From CAZLYK01 sp964563495 (GTDB taxonomy: Bacteria; Acidobacteriota; Blastocatellia; RBC074): 41,169 bases of DNA. A program made the position numbers and the translations under genes. The notes under the pieces are model-generated. The model was not told where the DNA came from. It saw nothing but the letters and a program-made list of their open reading frames with translations, and ran no database searches. This document shows, in pieces, positions 18,536-29,646 of the stretch (positions are counted from its first letter, which is position 1; each line of letters opens with the position of its first letter). The DNA lies in assembly GCA_964563495.1 (NCBI GenBank), contig CAZLYK010000040.1, positions 1 through 41,169 of the forward strand, in the 5' to 3' direction.

Positions 18536-19856
18536 CTGAACTGTCTTGCGCTGTTTGAAGCTTGCCGGATTCACGGGGAAGGCGCTCGATGCCGGCGGCG
18601 CGCTCAAGTTCGTGAATCGCCAGTTGATAGTCGTAAAGCGTCTGGAAGTACAATTCCTGAGCCTGGCTGCGGACCCGCTGAGAATCCAGCAGGACAAGCA
18701 GATCCGCCGCACCTTCACGGTAGGCGGCGAGCGAGATGGTGCGCGCCTCATCCGCACGCAGCAGGAAATCAGCTCTCAATGATCTGACCTGCTCCTGGTT
18801 CATCTCGACCGCTCGCCGGGCCGAAGCGATTTCGGCTAAGGCCAGATTTTGTACCTGGCGAAGGTCCGACTGTGCCAGCTCGAGCTCAGCCTGCGACCGT
18901 GCGATCTGCGCCTGGTTGCGATTATAAAGCGGCAACGGCACGCTCAGTGCGGCATACAGCGTGTTGTCCGGTCCGTTTCGTTTGTAACCAATGCTCGCGG
19001 TCAAATCGGGCCTGGCGCGAGCTTCCTCCAGCCTCAGATGAGCCTGCAGGCGGTCGACTCGCGCCTGGGCAACCTGGACTTCCGGTAAATTCAGGGCTGA
19101 TCTGCGCAAATCGACCGGGTTAACCACAACCGGTTCCGGGCTCAACTCATCGACCACGTCGAAATTCAAATCGGACGGCTCGAAAGATGTCCCGCCGATT
19201 GCTCGGAGCAGGGCGATCCTGGCACGATCGGATTCGAGGACGGATTTTCTCAACAGATATTCAAACCGCTGGGCCTCAAGCCGAACCTTGATCAAATCGC
19301 CTTCCGAGGTATATCCCTCTCGCACTCGTATCTCATTCAACCCGACCAGCTGCTGCAGGTTATTGAGGTTATCGCGGAGCAGCTCCACTCTCAAGCGCGA
19401 GATTGACATGAGCTGATAGGCAGCCTTGACTTCATAAATGACCTGCCTTTCAACGAGATCGGCCGCCGCCCTGGCCGCATCCAGGTCTCTCTCCGCCATC
19501 GATACGCGCAGCCGGCGTTTGCCGCCCGTCTCGAAGGTTTGCGAATAGGTGACAAACCAATCGAGGCTCCGTGTCAGATCGAAGCCCTGCGCGGTAGACT
19601 CCAGGGGAAAGTTTTCGCCGCTGATCGTCAATGAAGGATTGGGCTTGAGCCCGGCTTCAAGTCTCTCGGCTTCAATCATTGAGATCCGGCGGCGTGCCGA
19701 AACGATCAGCGGATGATGCTCTCGCGCCCGCCCAATCGCCCCGGCCAGCCTCATTCGCTCACTCCCTGTGTTCTGCGCCGTCACGGTCAACGCCAACAGC
19801 AGCGAGCAAAGAACCGCCCTCCTCAACAAATGTTCGAAAAATGGCTTTCTCAACAT
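18522..19856 (-). CDS. TolC family outer-membrane efflux protein
   Basis: A 444-residue outer-membrane factor, first gene of the tripartite efflux operon. A signal peptide (about 1-27, VLCSLLLALTVTAQN) precedes two TolC-type repeats rich in long helices, with AREHHPLIVSARRRISMIEAE and the second-half equivalent NLPEVQVAQARVDRLQAHLRL. The order TolC, adaptor, RND pump with overlapping ends is that of CzcCBA/CusCBA systems. No good ribosome site precedes the ATG. Confidence 0.92.
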   Translation of the reverse strand: MLRKPFFEHLLRRAVLCSLLLALTVTAQNTGSERMRLAGAIGRAREHHPLIVSARRRISMIEAERLEAGLKPNPSLTISGENFPLESTAQGFDLTRSLDWFVTYSQTFETGGKRRLRVSMAERDLDAARAAADLVERQVIYEVKAAYQLMSISRLRVELLRDNLNNLQQLVGLNEIRVREGYTSEGDLIKVRLEAQRFEYLLRKSVLESDRARIALLRAIGGTSFEPSDLNFDVVDELSPEPVVVNPVDLRRSALNLPEVQVAQARVDRLQAHLRLEEARARPDLTASIGYKRNGPDNTLYAALSVPLPLYNRNQAQIARSQAELELAQSDLRQVQNLALAEIASARRAVEMNQEQVRSLRADFLLRADEARTISLAAYREGAADLLVLLDSQRVRSQAQELYFQTLYDYQLAIHELERAAGIERLPRESGKLQTAQDSSDEKH

Positions 19857-19895
19857 TTTAAATTTATATGCTCTAGGTTGTCTGGTTTGATTTAG

Positions 19896-19919
19896 AAATC
19901 CGGTTAATCCGTTCTATTT
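19896..19919. repeat. Single-arm remnant of repeat family 1
   Basis: AAATCCGGTTAATCCGTTC is close to the right arm of the 135-bp element (AAATCCTGTTAATCCTGTC) with scattered changes and no partner arm. It lies in the leader of the efflux operon, between its promoter candidate and the TolC start. Confidence 0.55.
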
Positions 19920-19939
19920 TCTGCTTTGATCTTCTCATT

Positions 19940-19972
19940 GCTTGATTACTCTTCGATCAGAGGTATTGTCAA
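19940..19972 (-). promoter_or_regulatory. Candidate promoter of the efflux operon with spacer palindrome
   Basis: On the minus strand there is a perfect TTGACA (19972-19967) and, 17-20 bp on, only a weak -10 (TAATCA at spacing 18). The spacer contains an imperfect palindrome CTCT-N6-AGAG (19949-19962). This resembles the layout of MerR-family controlled metal-efflux promoters, but no such regulator gene is in the window. Confidence 0.35.
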
Positions 19973-20088
19973 CCCGCTGCAGCCCGAGCTGACTATTATA
20001 AAATGATTGCCGTCGAGTAACAGCTCAAGTAGAATCGGTTTGAAGAAATAAAGGCAATCATCCTCAATCAAGGAGAAACATAAAATCA

Positions 20089-21066
20089 GTGAAAGCCTGG
20101 CGCGTCAATCAGTGGTGTGAGCCGGAGCAGATGGAATTCGCCGACATCCCCGTGCCTGAACCGGGCCCCGGTGAAATCAGGATTAAAAACCGGGCCGCCG
20201 CGCTCAATTTCTACGACATCCTGTTGATTCAGGGTAAATATCAGGTCAAGCCGCCGCGCCCATTCACCCCGGGCTCCGAAGTAGCCGGCATCGTCGACGC
20301 CGCCGGCCAGGGTGTCAGCCATCTAAAAGCCGGAGACCGAGTCCAGGCTATGGCGTCAACCGGGACGTTTGCCGAGTACTCGCTTGCTCCTGCAGCCAAG
20401 ACCTTTCGCATCCCCGACGCCATGAGCTTTGAGGAAGCCGCGTCGATGATCGTGATCTATCAGACCTCTTATTTTGCCTTGACTCACCGGACGACGATCA
20501 AGCCCGGTGAATGGCTGCTGGTGCACGCCGGGGCCGGGGGCGTTGGGCTATCGGCGATCCAAATCGGCAGATCGATGGGAGCTCAAGTCATCGCCACCGC
20601 CGGGAGCGAGGAAAAGCTCCGGTTCTGCCTCTCTCAAGGCGCTCAACACGCTTTCAATTACCAGGACGGAAACTGGGTTGATCAGGTGAAACAGATCACC
20701 GGCGGACGCGGCGCCGATATAATCTATGACCCCGTCGGCGGAGAGATCTTCGATCTCTCGACTAAATGCATTGCTCCTGAAGGAAGACTGCTGGTGATAG
20801 GATTTGCCGGCGGGACAATCCCTTCAATCGCCGCCAATCGAATTCTGCTAAAAAATATCTCGATTGTCGGCGTCTACTGGGGAGGCTATCTCGAACTACA
20901 CCCGCAGTATATGCACGAAGCCCAGGATGCGCTCTTCAAAATGTATCAAACCGGACAGATCAAACCGGTCGTCTCACAAACGTTCGCTCTCCCGGACGCC
21001 GTCGTGGCCCTCAAGGCGCTGGGCGGTAGAAAGACCGTCGCCAAAGTCGTCCTCAAGATTGGTTAA
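20089..21066 (+). CDS. Quinone oxidoreductase-like zinc-free MDR dehydrogenase
   Basis: A 325-residue medium-chain reductase of the NADPH:quinone oxidoreductase group. The GroES-like N-terminal part (KNRAAALNFYDILLIQGKYQ, then PGSEVAGIVDAAGQGV and AGDRVQAM) lacks the zinc ligands of alcohol dehydrogenases. The Rossmann part has VHAGAGGVGLSAIQIGRSMG. The start codon is GTG at 20089, with AGGAG 13 nt upstream. It probably reduces quinones or enones with NADPH in the cytosol. The next gene starts 33 bp downstream on the same strand. Confidence 0.92.
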   Translation: MKAWRVNQWCEPEQMEFADIPVPEPGPGEIRIKNRAAALNFYDILLIQGKYQVKPPRPFTPGSEVAGIVDAAGQGVSHLKAGDRVQAMASTGTFAEYSLAPAAKTFRIPDAMSFEEAASMIVIYQTSYFALTHRTTIKPGEWLLVHAGAGGVGLSAIQIGRSMGAQVIATAGSEEKLRFCLSQGAQHAFNYQDGNWVDQVKQITGGRGADIIYDPVGGEIFDLSTKCIAPEGRLLVIGFAGGTIPSIAANRILLKNISIVGVYWGGYLELHPQYMHEAQDALFKMYQTGQIKPVVSQTFALPDAVVALKALGGRKTVAKVVLKIG

Positions 21067-21099
21067 CCCCGCTCGATCGGGATTTCGTGGGAGATTGAT

Positions 21100-21423
21100 A
21101 TGCTGATTGCTATCGCTGGACCGTATTCGGCAGAAACTGAAGAACATCGAGTCCGTCATCTCACCGCTTTAAACCACGCTGCTTCCGAAGTGCTGCGTCG
21201 CGGTCATATCCCGGTAGTCGGGGTCAACGCGGCACTGCCGGTCGTCAGCTTCCTGGATCCTGAGGAGCGAGACGAAGCAATCATGGCAATCTCAACAGCT
21301 CTTCTGGGGAAATGCGACGCCCTCCTGGTGATTGGATCTTCACCCGGGGCAGATCGCGAGCGCGACCTCGCCGCCGCCAAAGGTATCCCGATCTATCGCC
21401 ATATCGACGAAATCCCCAAATAA
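21100..21423 (+). CDS. DUF4406 (nucleoside 2-deoxyribosyltransferase-like) protein
   Basis: A 107-residue protein with the fold pattern of DUF4406 / nucleoside deoxyribosyltransferase-like proteins. It opens MLIAIAGPYSAE, which resembles the nucleotide-binding GPY motif, and has CDALLVIGSSPGADRERDLAAAKGIPIY near the end, a typical specific-partner-binding segment of this superfamily. A GGGAGA-like ribosome site precedes the ATG. No substrate is known for the family. It follows the quinone oxidoreductase closely and is probably co-transcribed. Confidence 0.8.
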   Translation: MLIAIAGPYSAETEEHRVRHLTALNHAASEVLRRGHIPVVGVNAALPVVSFLDPEERDEAIMAISTALLGKCDALLVIGSSPGADRERDLAAAKGIPIYRHIDEIPK

Positions 21424-21465
21424 TAAACCAGTTTCAGGTGCTCGAGTCGGGACAGTGATGAGGTT

Positions 21466-22914
21466 TCAGGCGATGATTTTCTGCGCCACTACCCCAGCCA
21501 CATCCGTCAATCGAAAATCACGACCGCTGTAGCGATAGGTCAACTTCTCGTGATTGAGCCCGAGCAGGTGGAGCACGGTGGCGTGAAAATCGTGAATGTG
21601 CATGCGGTCTTCGATCGAATGATAACCGATCTCGTCGGTTGCGCCGTAGATGAACCCGGCCTTCAATCCTCCACCGGCCATCCAGATGGTGTAGCCATAA
21701 GGGTTGTGATCGCGGCCATCGCCTCCCTGCGAGACCGGAGTACGGCCGAACTCGCCGGCCCAGATGACCAGGGTGTCTTTCAACAATCCCCTGGCTTTTA
21801 GATCTTTCAACAATCCTGCGATCGGCTTATCGACTTCACGCGCATTCCTGGTGTGGCCGTTAAAGAGTTCGCTATGCTGATCCCATTTATAACTGTGCGT
21901 GCATTGAATGTAGCGGACGCCCCGCTCAGCCAGCCGGCGCGCGAGCAGGCATTGCCATCCGAAATCGAGTGTCATCGGATCGTCCATTCCGTACAACTTC
22001 CTGGTCGCTTCCGACTCCTTTTCGACCTGGAAGACCTCCGGCGCCTCGGTCTGCATTCTGGCAGCGAGTTCGAAAGCCTGGACGCGCGCTTCGAGCTGAG
22101 GGTCGTTCTGTCTCAATGCTTCGTGACGGCGATTGATGTTCCGGAGCATCTCCAACTCGTATCGCTGCTCGTCGGGAGAAAGATTCTTGTTGAGCAGATA
22201 TTCGATTGGCTCGTCCTTGATGTCATCCACTTTCATCCCGGCGTTGCCAATGGCCGTCCCCTGATAAGCCCCCGGTAGAAAAGCCGAGCTCCAATTTTTC
22301 GCGCCCCCGTGCGATAACGCCGGCTTGATCGTGATAAAACCCGGAAGATTTTGATTTTCAGTACCCAGCCCATAAACGACCCAGCTGCCCGTGCTCGGCC
22401 GGACGAATGTGCTCGTGCCGGTGAAGGTCTGCAGCAGCGCGGCTCCGTGATCAACCCCCTCACCGACCATCGAACGAACGATGCAGAGATCATCGACACA
22501 TTCGCGGACGTGCGGGAAAAGATCGCTCACCGGTATGCCGCTCCTGCCTCCGGGGCGAAACTCCCACGGCGATTTCATGAGCGGTCCCGGATCTGACTTG
22601 TCGAACGCCAGCGGGCGATTGATCGGCAGTGGCTTACCGTGATCGCGATTCAATCGTTCTTTCGGATCGAATGAATCGACCGACGAGGGCCCGCCGTGCA
22701 TGAATAAAAAGATCACGCGTCTGGCTTTCGGCTCAAAATGCGGAGCCCTCGGCGCCAATGGATTCACGTCCGGCGTCGCAGCCAGCAAACCGGCCTCCTC
22801 TCCAAGCAGGGCCGACAAACTCAACCAGCCGAAACCGAGACCGGCCGCGCGCAACCACGCCCGCCGCGAGACGGGCTGTTCAAGGCGATGGAATAGATTG
22901 AATCGGGATTCCAT
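21466..22914 (-). CDS. DUF1501 protein with Tat signal
   Basis: A 482-residue sulfatase-like DUF1501 protein. The N-terminus has a twin-arginine motif (SRRAWLRAAGLGFGW), so export in folded form is expected. FLFMHGGPSSVDSFDPK and WAGEFGRTPVSQGGDGRDHNP are conserved family signatures. The activity is not established; the fold is related to alkaline phosphatase/sulfatase. The ATG at 22914 starts 1 nt after the stop of the PSD1 gene; an in-frame ATG at 22938 would overlap that gene. The two families are routinely neighbours and probably act together. Confidence 0.93.
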   Translation of the reverse strand: MESRFNLFHRLEQPVSRRAWLRAAGLGFGWLSLSALLGEEAGLLAATPDVNPLAPRAPHFEPKARRVIFLFMHGGPSSVDSFDPKERLNRDHGKPLPINRPLAFDKSDPGPLMKSPWEFRPGGRSGIPVSDLFPHVRECVDDLCIVRSMVGEGVDHGAALLQTFTGTSTFVRPSTGSWVVYGLGTENQNLPGFITIKPALSHGGAKNWSSAFLPGAYQGTAIGNAGMKVDDIKDEPIEYLLNKNLSPDEQRYELEMLRNINRRHEALRQNDPQLEARVQAFELAARMQTEAPEVFQVEKESEATRKLYGMDDPMTLDFGWQCLLARRLAERGVRYIQCTHSYKWDQHSELFNGHTRNAREVDKPIAGLLKDLKARGLLKDTLVIWAGEFGRTPVSQGGDGRDHNPYGYTIWMAGGGLKAGFIYGATDEIGYHSIEDRMHIHDFHATVLHLLGLNHEKLTYRYSGRDFRLTDVAGVVAQKIIA

Positions 22915-22915
22915 A

Positions 22916-25804
22916 TTAATCGATGTAGATAAACTCATTTGAAGCCATCAAGGTGCGGCACAGGCTCTCCCAGGCTTTGAGCTCAGCAGAATCACCCGAG
23001 AACCTGGCCCTGAAAGCGGTGACGTATCGCAACGCGCCCGTCACGTCTTCTTCGGTAGCGTCTCGATTGAGGATTCGCCGATAAAGCTCACTGACACGCC
23101 CGGTCTCGGTCTGGTTTTTATCCTCGATCAATTTCTGAGCGACATTTTTCGCGCGATCGGAGACGAACTCACTGTTTATCCAGAAGAGCGCCTGGGTAGC
23201 GACGTTGGTCAATTGGCGCTTGCCCGACATGGCCGTGGCGTCGCCGAAATCGAAGAGATTGAGCAGGGTCGGCAGGTTTGCGCGGCGCAGCGGTATATAA
23301 ACGGACCGGCGTGTGATCTTCTCAGGATTGAGACTCAGCCGCTTGCTGTCGTTTTCGCCGTCGGTCCCCGCGCCGGTTTGGAGCGATCCGCCCATGGTCA
23401 AATCGATAGCGCCGTCGATTGCCAACAAGCCGTCTCTCATCTCCTCAACTGCCAGGCGGCGGCGATTGAAACGCGTAAGCAGGCGGTTTTCGGGGTCGGC
23501 TGCCTGATTTTCATTCGAAAGGCGGCTCGACATGCGATAAGCACTGGAAAGCATGATCAATCGATGCATGGATTTAATCGACCAGCCGCTTTTGACGAAT
23601 TGACGCGCCAGCCAATCGAGCAATTCGGGGTGAGTCGGACGCTCACCCATCTTTCCAAAATTATCCGGAGTCCGAACCAACCCTTCACCGAAATGCCATT
23701 GCCAGATGCGGTTGACCATGACGCGCGAAGTCAACGGGTGTTCGGGTTGAGTCAACCATTCGGCCAGCTCAAACCGGCCGCTGCCTTGGCTGAACTTCGG
23801 CGGAGTGACGCGATCGATCAGGATGGACGGTACCGCTTTCGGCGAATCTTCCCCGGGGTTGTGGTAATCGCCACGAATAAAGACCTTCTGTTTGACAGGC
23901 TCGCCGTCCTCGACCGCGCATGCCATCTCGGGCTCGGCTGGAGCCTTCTTTTTGGACTCTTCAAGCTCTTTTCTGAGCCGCACGATCTCCGACCACTCGT
24001 CCGGGTTGAAGCTGCTCTGATCACCATCGTCAAGCGAAAAAGGCCCTTTCTTGACCAGGTAGACTTCGTGGAAGAAGCGATCTTCGCCGTCGACAAAATT
24101 CGGCTTGTCGGGGAGAGGCTTGTTTTCCGAGAGCGCCTGTCTGTATTTCATGCGCCACTCGCTGACTTTGGCCTGCCACCCCATGAGGCGGGCGATAAAC
24201 CTTTCCTGATAAGCTTTCGCAGTTCCAGCCGGGTTCTCCGAATTGTGCCACTCAAGCAGGTGCTGGCGCGGCAGATCCCCGGGTTTGAGATAATCGCTCC
24301 ATCGTTTGAGGACGACCGCATCGAGGTTTTGCGATCCGGCCAGGTCTTCGGGCTTCACACCGTCCTGGTAGACCCGACGCGCGGCGAGCATGTACTCTGC
24401 GAGACGGGCTTTGAGCTTCTCGATCCGTGTCTCTTTCCGGTGGTCGACTATCTCATCCAGGGCATATCGAGCCTTCCTTTCAATGGCGCGATGAGTTTTC
24501 AGTTGCTCCTGATACTGTGCATATTCGGCTTTCGGAACCAGCGGTTTGGTCAACGGCGGCGAGACGAACTCCTGAGGGTCTCTGAAACTGCGTGTGGCGG
24601 CGAAGATTCCGACCATCGAATAATAATCTGCGGTCAGGATCGGATCGAATTTGTGGTTGTGGCAGCGCGCACACGCGAGCGTGAGACCCAAAAATGCCCT
24701 CGACGTCACGTCTACCTGCTCGTCATAGACATCGTAAAGCATCTTCATTTTATCCTGCTGCGCCAGTGCTTTCGGCCCAAGCGAGAGGAACCCGGTGGCG
24801 ATGATGCCGCGCCGGTTGACCTCGCCGCCGTCGCCGGCGGGCAACAGATCTCCGGCGATCTGCTCGCGGATAAACTGGTCATATGGCAAATCGAGATTGA
24901 AGGCCTCGATCACATAATCACGATAGCGCCAGGCGTGTGGATAACGATGGTCTTCGTCATTCCCGGTCGAATCGGCGTAACGTGCCACGTCCAACCAGTG
25001 GCGGCCCCACTTCTCGCCGTAGCGTGGGCTGGCGAGCAACCTGTCGACGACCTTTTCAAAAGACTTTGGCGATTGGTCGGAGAGGAAATCGCTCATCTCC
25101 TTCCCGGTCGGCGGCAGCCCGGTCAGATCGTAGGTCGCCCTTCGCAACCAGGTCAGCCTATCAGCGGGCAGAGCCGGCTTGAGATTCCGCTCCTCGAGCT
25201 TTGCCAGGACGTATGCATCGATGGGCGTGTTGACCCAGGCTTTATCCCTGACATCCGGCGGCTCGGATTTTGCCATCGGTTGAAAAGACCAGAACCCTTT
25301 TTCCGCGTCGTTAAACTCCCGTTGATTGCGTTTAGCCCAATTGGCCTCGGTCTTCACCGTCGCCCCTGATTTGGCGCTCGGCCAGGGCGCCCCCATCCTG
25401 ACCCACGCCGTCAAAACGGCCAACTCGTCATCCTTCAGCCTGCCGGTCGGCGGCATTTTGAGTTTTTCCTGGTAACCTATGACTTTGAGCAGACGACTCT
25501 CTTCGGGCTTATCCTTATTGACGATCGGCCCACTCTCGCCTCCTCGCAGAAAGCCTTCGGCCGTAGTCAAATCGAGCCCGCCAATTTTGCTTTCCGGATT
25601 GTGACAGGCCGCGCATTTTCGCGCCAAAACCGGCCTGACCTGCTTTTCAAAAAACTCCGTCTGATCCGCCGCCTGAGACCCACCATCGAATGCAGCGTAG
25701 ATCCGCGGCCGGACCTCGGTCGACCCCGGAACAATCAGCACCCACGCCGCCGCAAGAAACAGACCAAGAGCGGATAACTTCAAAAAATGGCGAAAGGCCG
25801 GCAT
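22916..25804 (-). CDS. PSD1 / planctomycete cytochrome C domain protein (DUF1549-DUF1553)
   Basis: A 962-residue exported protein. A signal peptide (residues about 1-30) precedes a planctomycete-type cytochrome domain with a haem motif CAACH (Cys64, Cys67, His68) and a probable Met ligand in KLKMPP. Then comes DUF1549 (about 170-400), which has a second CARCH motif near the FDPI segment, and a C-terminal DUF1553 (about 670-940). GAGGGAGA sits before the ATG. Its function is unknown, although it is probably redox-linked and periplasmic. It is the first gene of a two-gene operon with the DUF1501 gene. Confidence 0.94.
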   Translation of the reverse strand: MPAFRHFLKLSALGLFLAAAWVLIVPGSTEVRPRIYAAFDGGSQAADQTEFFEKQVRPVLARKCAACHNPESKIGGLDLTTAEGFLRGGESGPIVNKDKPEESRLLKVIGYQEKLKMPPTGRLKDDELAVLTAWVRMGAPWPSAKSGATVKTEANWAKRNQREFNDAEKGFWSFQPMAKSEPPDVRDKAWVNTPIDAYVLAKLEERNLKPALPADRLTWLRRATYDLTGLPPTGKEMSDFLSDQSPKSFEKVVDRLLASPRYGEKWGRHWLDVARYADSTGNDEDHRYPHAWRYRDYVIEAFNLDLPYDQFIREQIAGDLLPAGDGGEVNRRGIIATGFLSLGPKALAQQDKMKMLYDVYDEQVDVTSRAFLGLTLACARCHNHKFDPILTADYYSMVGIFAATRSFRDPQEFVSPPLTKPLVPKAEYAQYQEQLKTHRAIERKARYALDEIVDHRKETRIEKLKARLAEYMLAARRVYQDGVKPEDLAGSQNLDAVVLKRWSDYLKPGDLPRQHLLEWHNSENPAGTAKAYQERFIARLMGWQAKVSEWRMKYRQALSENKPLPDKPNFVDGEDRFFHEVYLVKKGPFSLDDGDQSSFNPDEWSEIVRLRKELEESKKKAPAEPEMACAVEDGEPVKQKVFIRGDYHNPGEDSPKAVPSILIDRVTPPKFSQGSGRFELAEWLTQPEHPLTSRVMVNRIWQWHFGEGLVRTPDNFGKMGERPTHPELLDWLARQFVKSGWSIKSMHRLIMLSSAYRMSSRLSNENQAADPENRLLTRFNRRRLAVEEMRDGLLAIDGAIDLTMGGSLQTGAGTDGENDSKRLSLNPEKITRRSVYIPLRRANLPTLLNLFDFGDATAMSGKRQLTNVATQALFWINSEFVSDRAKNVAQKLIEDKNQTETGRVSELYRRILNRDATEEDVTGALRYVTAFRARFSGDSAELKAWESLCRTLMASNEFIYID

Positions 25805-25922
25805 ACGTCTCCCTCGTCTTTGATTCTTTAACGAAATTACTGGTAAGCGAGCAAATCTGACCGATGCAGTTTATATATCTTTCAATCGGCTCAGGGTCAA
25901 GTCATCCCTGCCTGATCGGGTC

Positions 25923-25970
25923 ATGGTTCAGCTATTGGCGGCAACCGGACTTTGCGACGGGGCGACTGGA
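25923..25970 (+). repeat. Single-arm copy of palindromic repeat family 2
   Basis: ATGGTTCAGCTATTGGCGGC and the following GGGGCGACTGG resemble the left arm of the 113-bp palindrome at 38333 (about three quarters identical by eye over 48 nt). No right arm is present. It touches the -35 element of the adjacent promoter. Confidence 0.65.
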
Positions 25971-25997
25971 TGACATGGAAGAGTCGTCGACTATAAT
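25970..25997 (+). promoter_or_regulatory. Sigma-70-type promoter for the LolA-like gene
   Basis: ATGACA (25970-25975), a 16-bp spacer and a perfect TATAAT (25992-25997) predict a start near 26004, 43 nt before the ATG at 26047. The -35 element lies at the edge of a repeat remnant. Confidence 0.65.
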
Positions 25998-26046
25998 GTC
26001 AATCGACAACCACAACCAGATTGTTGATCGAGCAGGAGAAAAAAGC

Positions 26047-27594
<1,548 letters not shown>

Positions 27595-27598
27595 ATAA

Positions 27599-27656
27599 GA
27601 TCGTTAGGATTTCTCATGATTTGATCTGATATTTATCCTGAGAAATCCTTCCGATC
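27599..27656. terminator. Bidirectional hairpin between convergent genes
   Basis: An imperfect 18-nt stem GATCGTTAGGATTTCTCA (27599-27616) pairs with TGAGAAATCCTTCCGATC (27639-27656). It is likely a two-way terminator between the LolA-like gene and ferredoxin. The AGGATTTC core recalls repeat family 1, so it may be a diverged relative. Confidence 0.6.
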
Positions 27657-27668
27657 CTGGCTACTCGT

Positions 27669-27932
27669 TTAAGAGGTGTAGTAGTCGGCATTGATCTTAA
27701 TGTAGTTCTGCCACTGCTCCGGGACGTCCTCATCGCGATAGATCGCTTCAACCGGGCAGGCCGGCTGGCAAGCCCCGCAATCGATGCATTCGTCAGGGTT
27801 GATGTAGAGCATCTCTGAAGTTTCGAATTCCGGTTCGTCTTTGCGCGGATGAATACAATCGACCGGGCAAACGTCGACGCAGGCCGTATCTTTGGTGCCG
27901 ATACACGGCTCACAAATCACATAGGTTGCCAT
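27669..27932 (-). CDS. fdxA: 7Fe ferredoxin (4Fe-4S/3Fe-4S)
   Basis: An 87-residue bacterial-type ferredoxin, a cytosolic electron carrier. The N-terminal half has CEPCIGTKDTACVDVCPVDC, the pattern seen in seven-iron ferredoxins (one 3Fe-4S plus one 4Fe-4S cluster). The second site is CIDCGACQPACPVEAI. The length fits the family. GAAGGAGA lies 8 nt before the ATG. It is monocistronic: a hairpin follows and a dedicated promoter with an operator-like palindrome precedes it, so its expression is probably regulated, perhaps by redox or iron state. Confidence 0.93.
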   Translation of the reverse strand: MATYVICEPCIGTKDTACVDVCPVDCIHPRKDEPEFETSEMLYINPDECIDCGACQPACPVEAIYRDEDVPEQWQNYIKINADYYTS

Positions 27933-27984
27933 TATTGCTATCTCCTTCTAAGTATTTTCGGGTGATTGTGTGGTGAATAATAAT

Positions 27985-28003
27985 TCAGTCAGTTGCTGAC
28001 TGA
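27985..28003. promoter_or_regulatory. Palindromic operator candidate at the ferredoxin start site
   Basis: TCAGTCAG-TTG-CTGACTGA is a perfect 8-bp inverted repeat. It lies immediately downstream of the ferredoxin -10 element and covers the predicted start site, the normal place for a repressor. Confidence 0.55.
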
Positions 28004-28009
28004 CGTGCT

Positions 28010-28037
28010 ATTTTACCGGTTCGCATGCTGATTGCAA
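28010..28037 (-). promoter_or_regulatory. Ferredoxin gene promoter
   Basis: On the minus strand, TTGCAA (28037-28032), a 16-bp spacer and TAAAAT (28015-28010) match the sigma-70 consensus at 4/6 and 5/6 positions. The start is expected near 28003. The rest of the gap to 28132 shows nothing else. Confidence 0.55.
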
Positions 28038-28132
28038 GCGGCTGGGAGATCAATGACCACTTCTCAAGAGAGCAATCTGGCGACAAGATAAAGCAAGATC
28101 GCGCAAGACGACCCAACCTCTTCCCGACTATT

Positions 28133-28266
28133 AATAGACAGGATTAACAGGATTTTTGCAGGATTAAACAGGATTCTTAGAGGGAAATGGTTATGGGTAC
28201 CGCCAGAGTCACTTCCCTCTAAGAATCCTGTTTAATCCTGCAAAAATCCTGTTAATCCTGTCTATT
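28133..28266. repeat. Palindromic repeat, family 1 (best copy, 134 bp)
   Basis: The arms 28133-28186 and 28213-28266 are perfect 54-nt reverse complements, beginning AATAGACAGGATTAACAGGA and joined by a 26-nt loop. The repeat unit AGGATTaAaCAGGAT recurs within each arm. It ends 8 nt before the ribosome site of the inositol-phosphate synthase gene, so the mRNA leader would carry a very stable hairpin if transcribed from upstream. Confidence 0.97.
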
Positions 28267-28283
28267 AAGAAGGAGAAGACAAG

Positions 28284-29600
<1,317 letters not shown>

Positions 29601-29607
29601 ACTACCG

Positions 29608-29645
29608 GCCAAGATCCCCGCCCCGCAAGCAGCGGGGATCTTGGC
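29608..29645. terminator. Strong hairpin terminator between convergent genes
   Basis: GCCAAGATCCCCGC (29608-29621) pairs perfectly with GCGGGGATCTTGGC (29632-29645) around a 10-nt loop, followed by TTT. It ends transcripts of the inositol-phosphate synthase gene and probably of the facing regulator gene. Confidence 0.85.
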
Positions 29646-29646
29646 T

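Noticed and set aside
23213..25369. 718-codon open frame opposite the PSD1 gene
   Set aside because: The minus-strand protein has haem motifs and conserved DUF1549/DUF1553 domains. The opposite frame shows no domain and follows from codon bias.
25864..26046. N-terminal extension of the LolA-like protein
   Set aside because: It would read through a repeat remnant and a perfect TATAAT. The signal peptide begins at 26047 with a good ribosome site.
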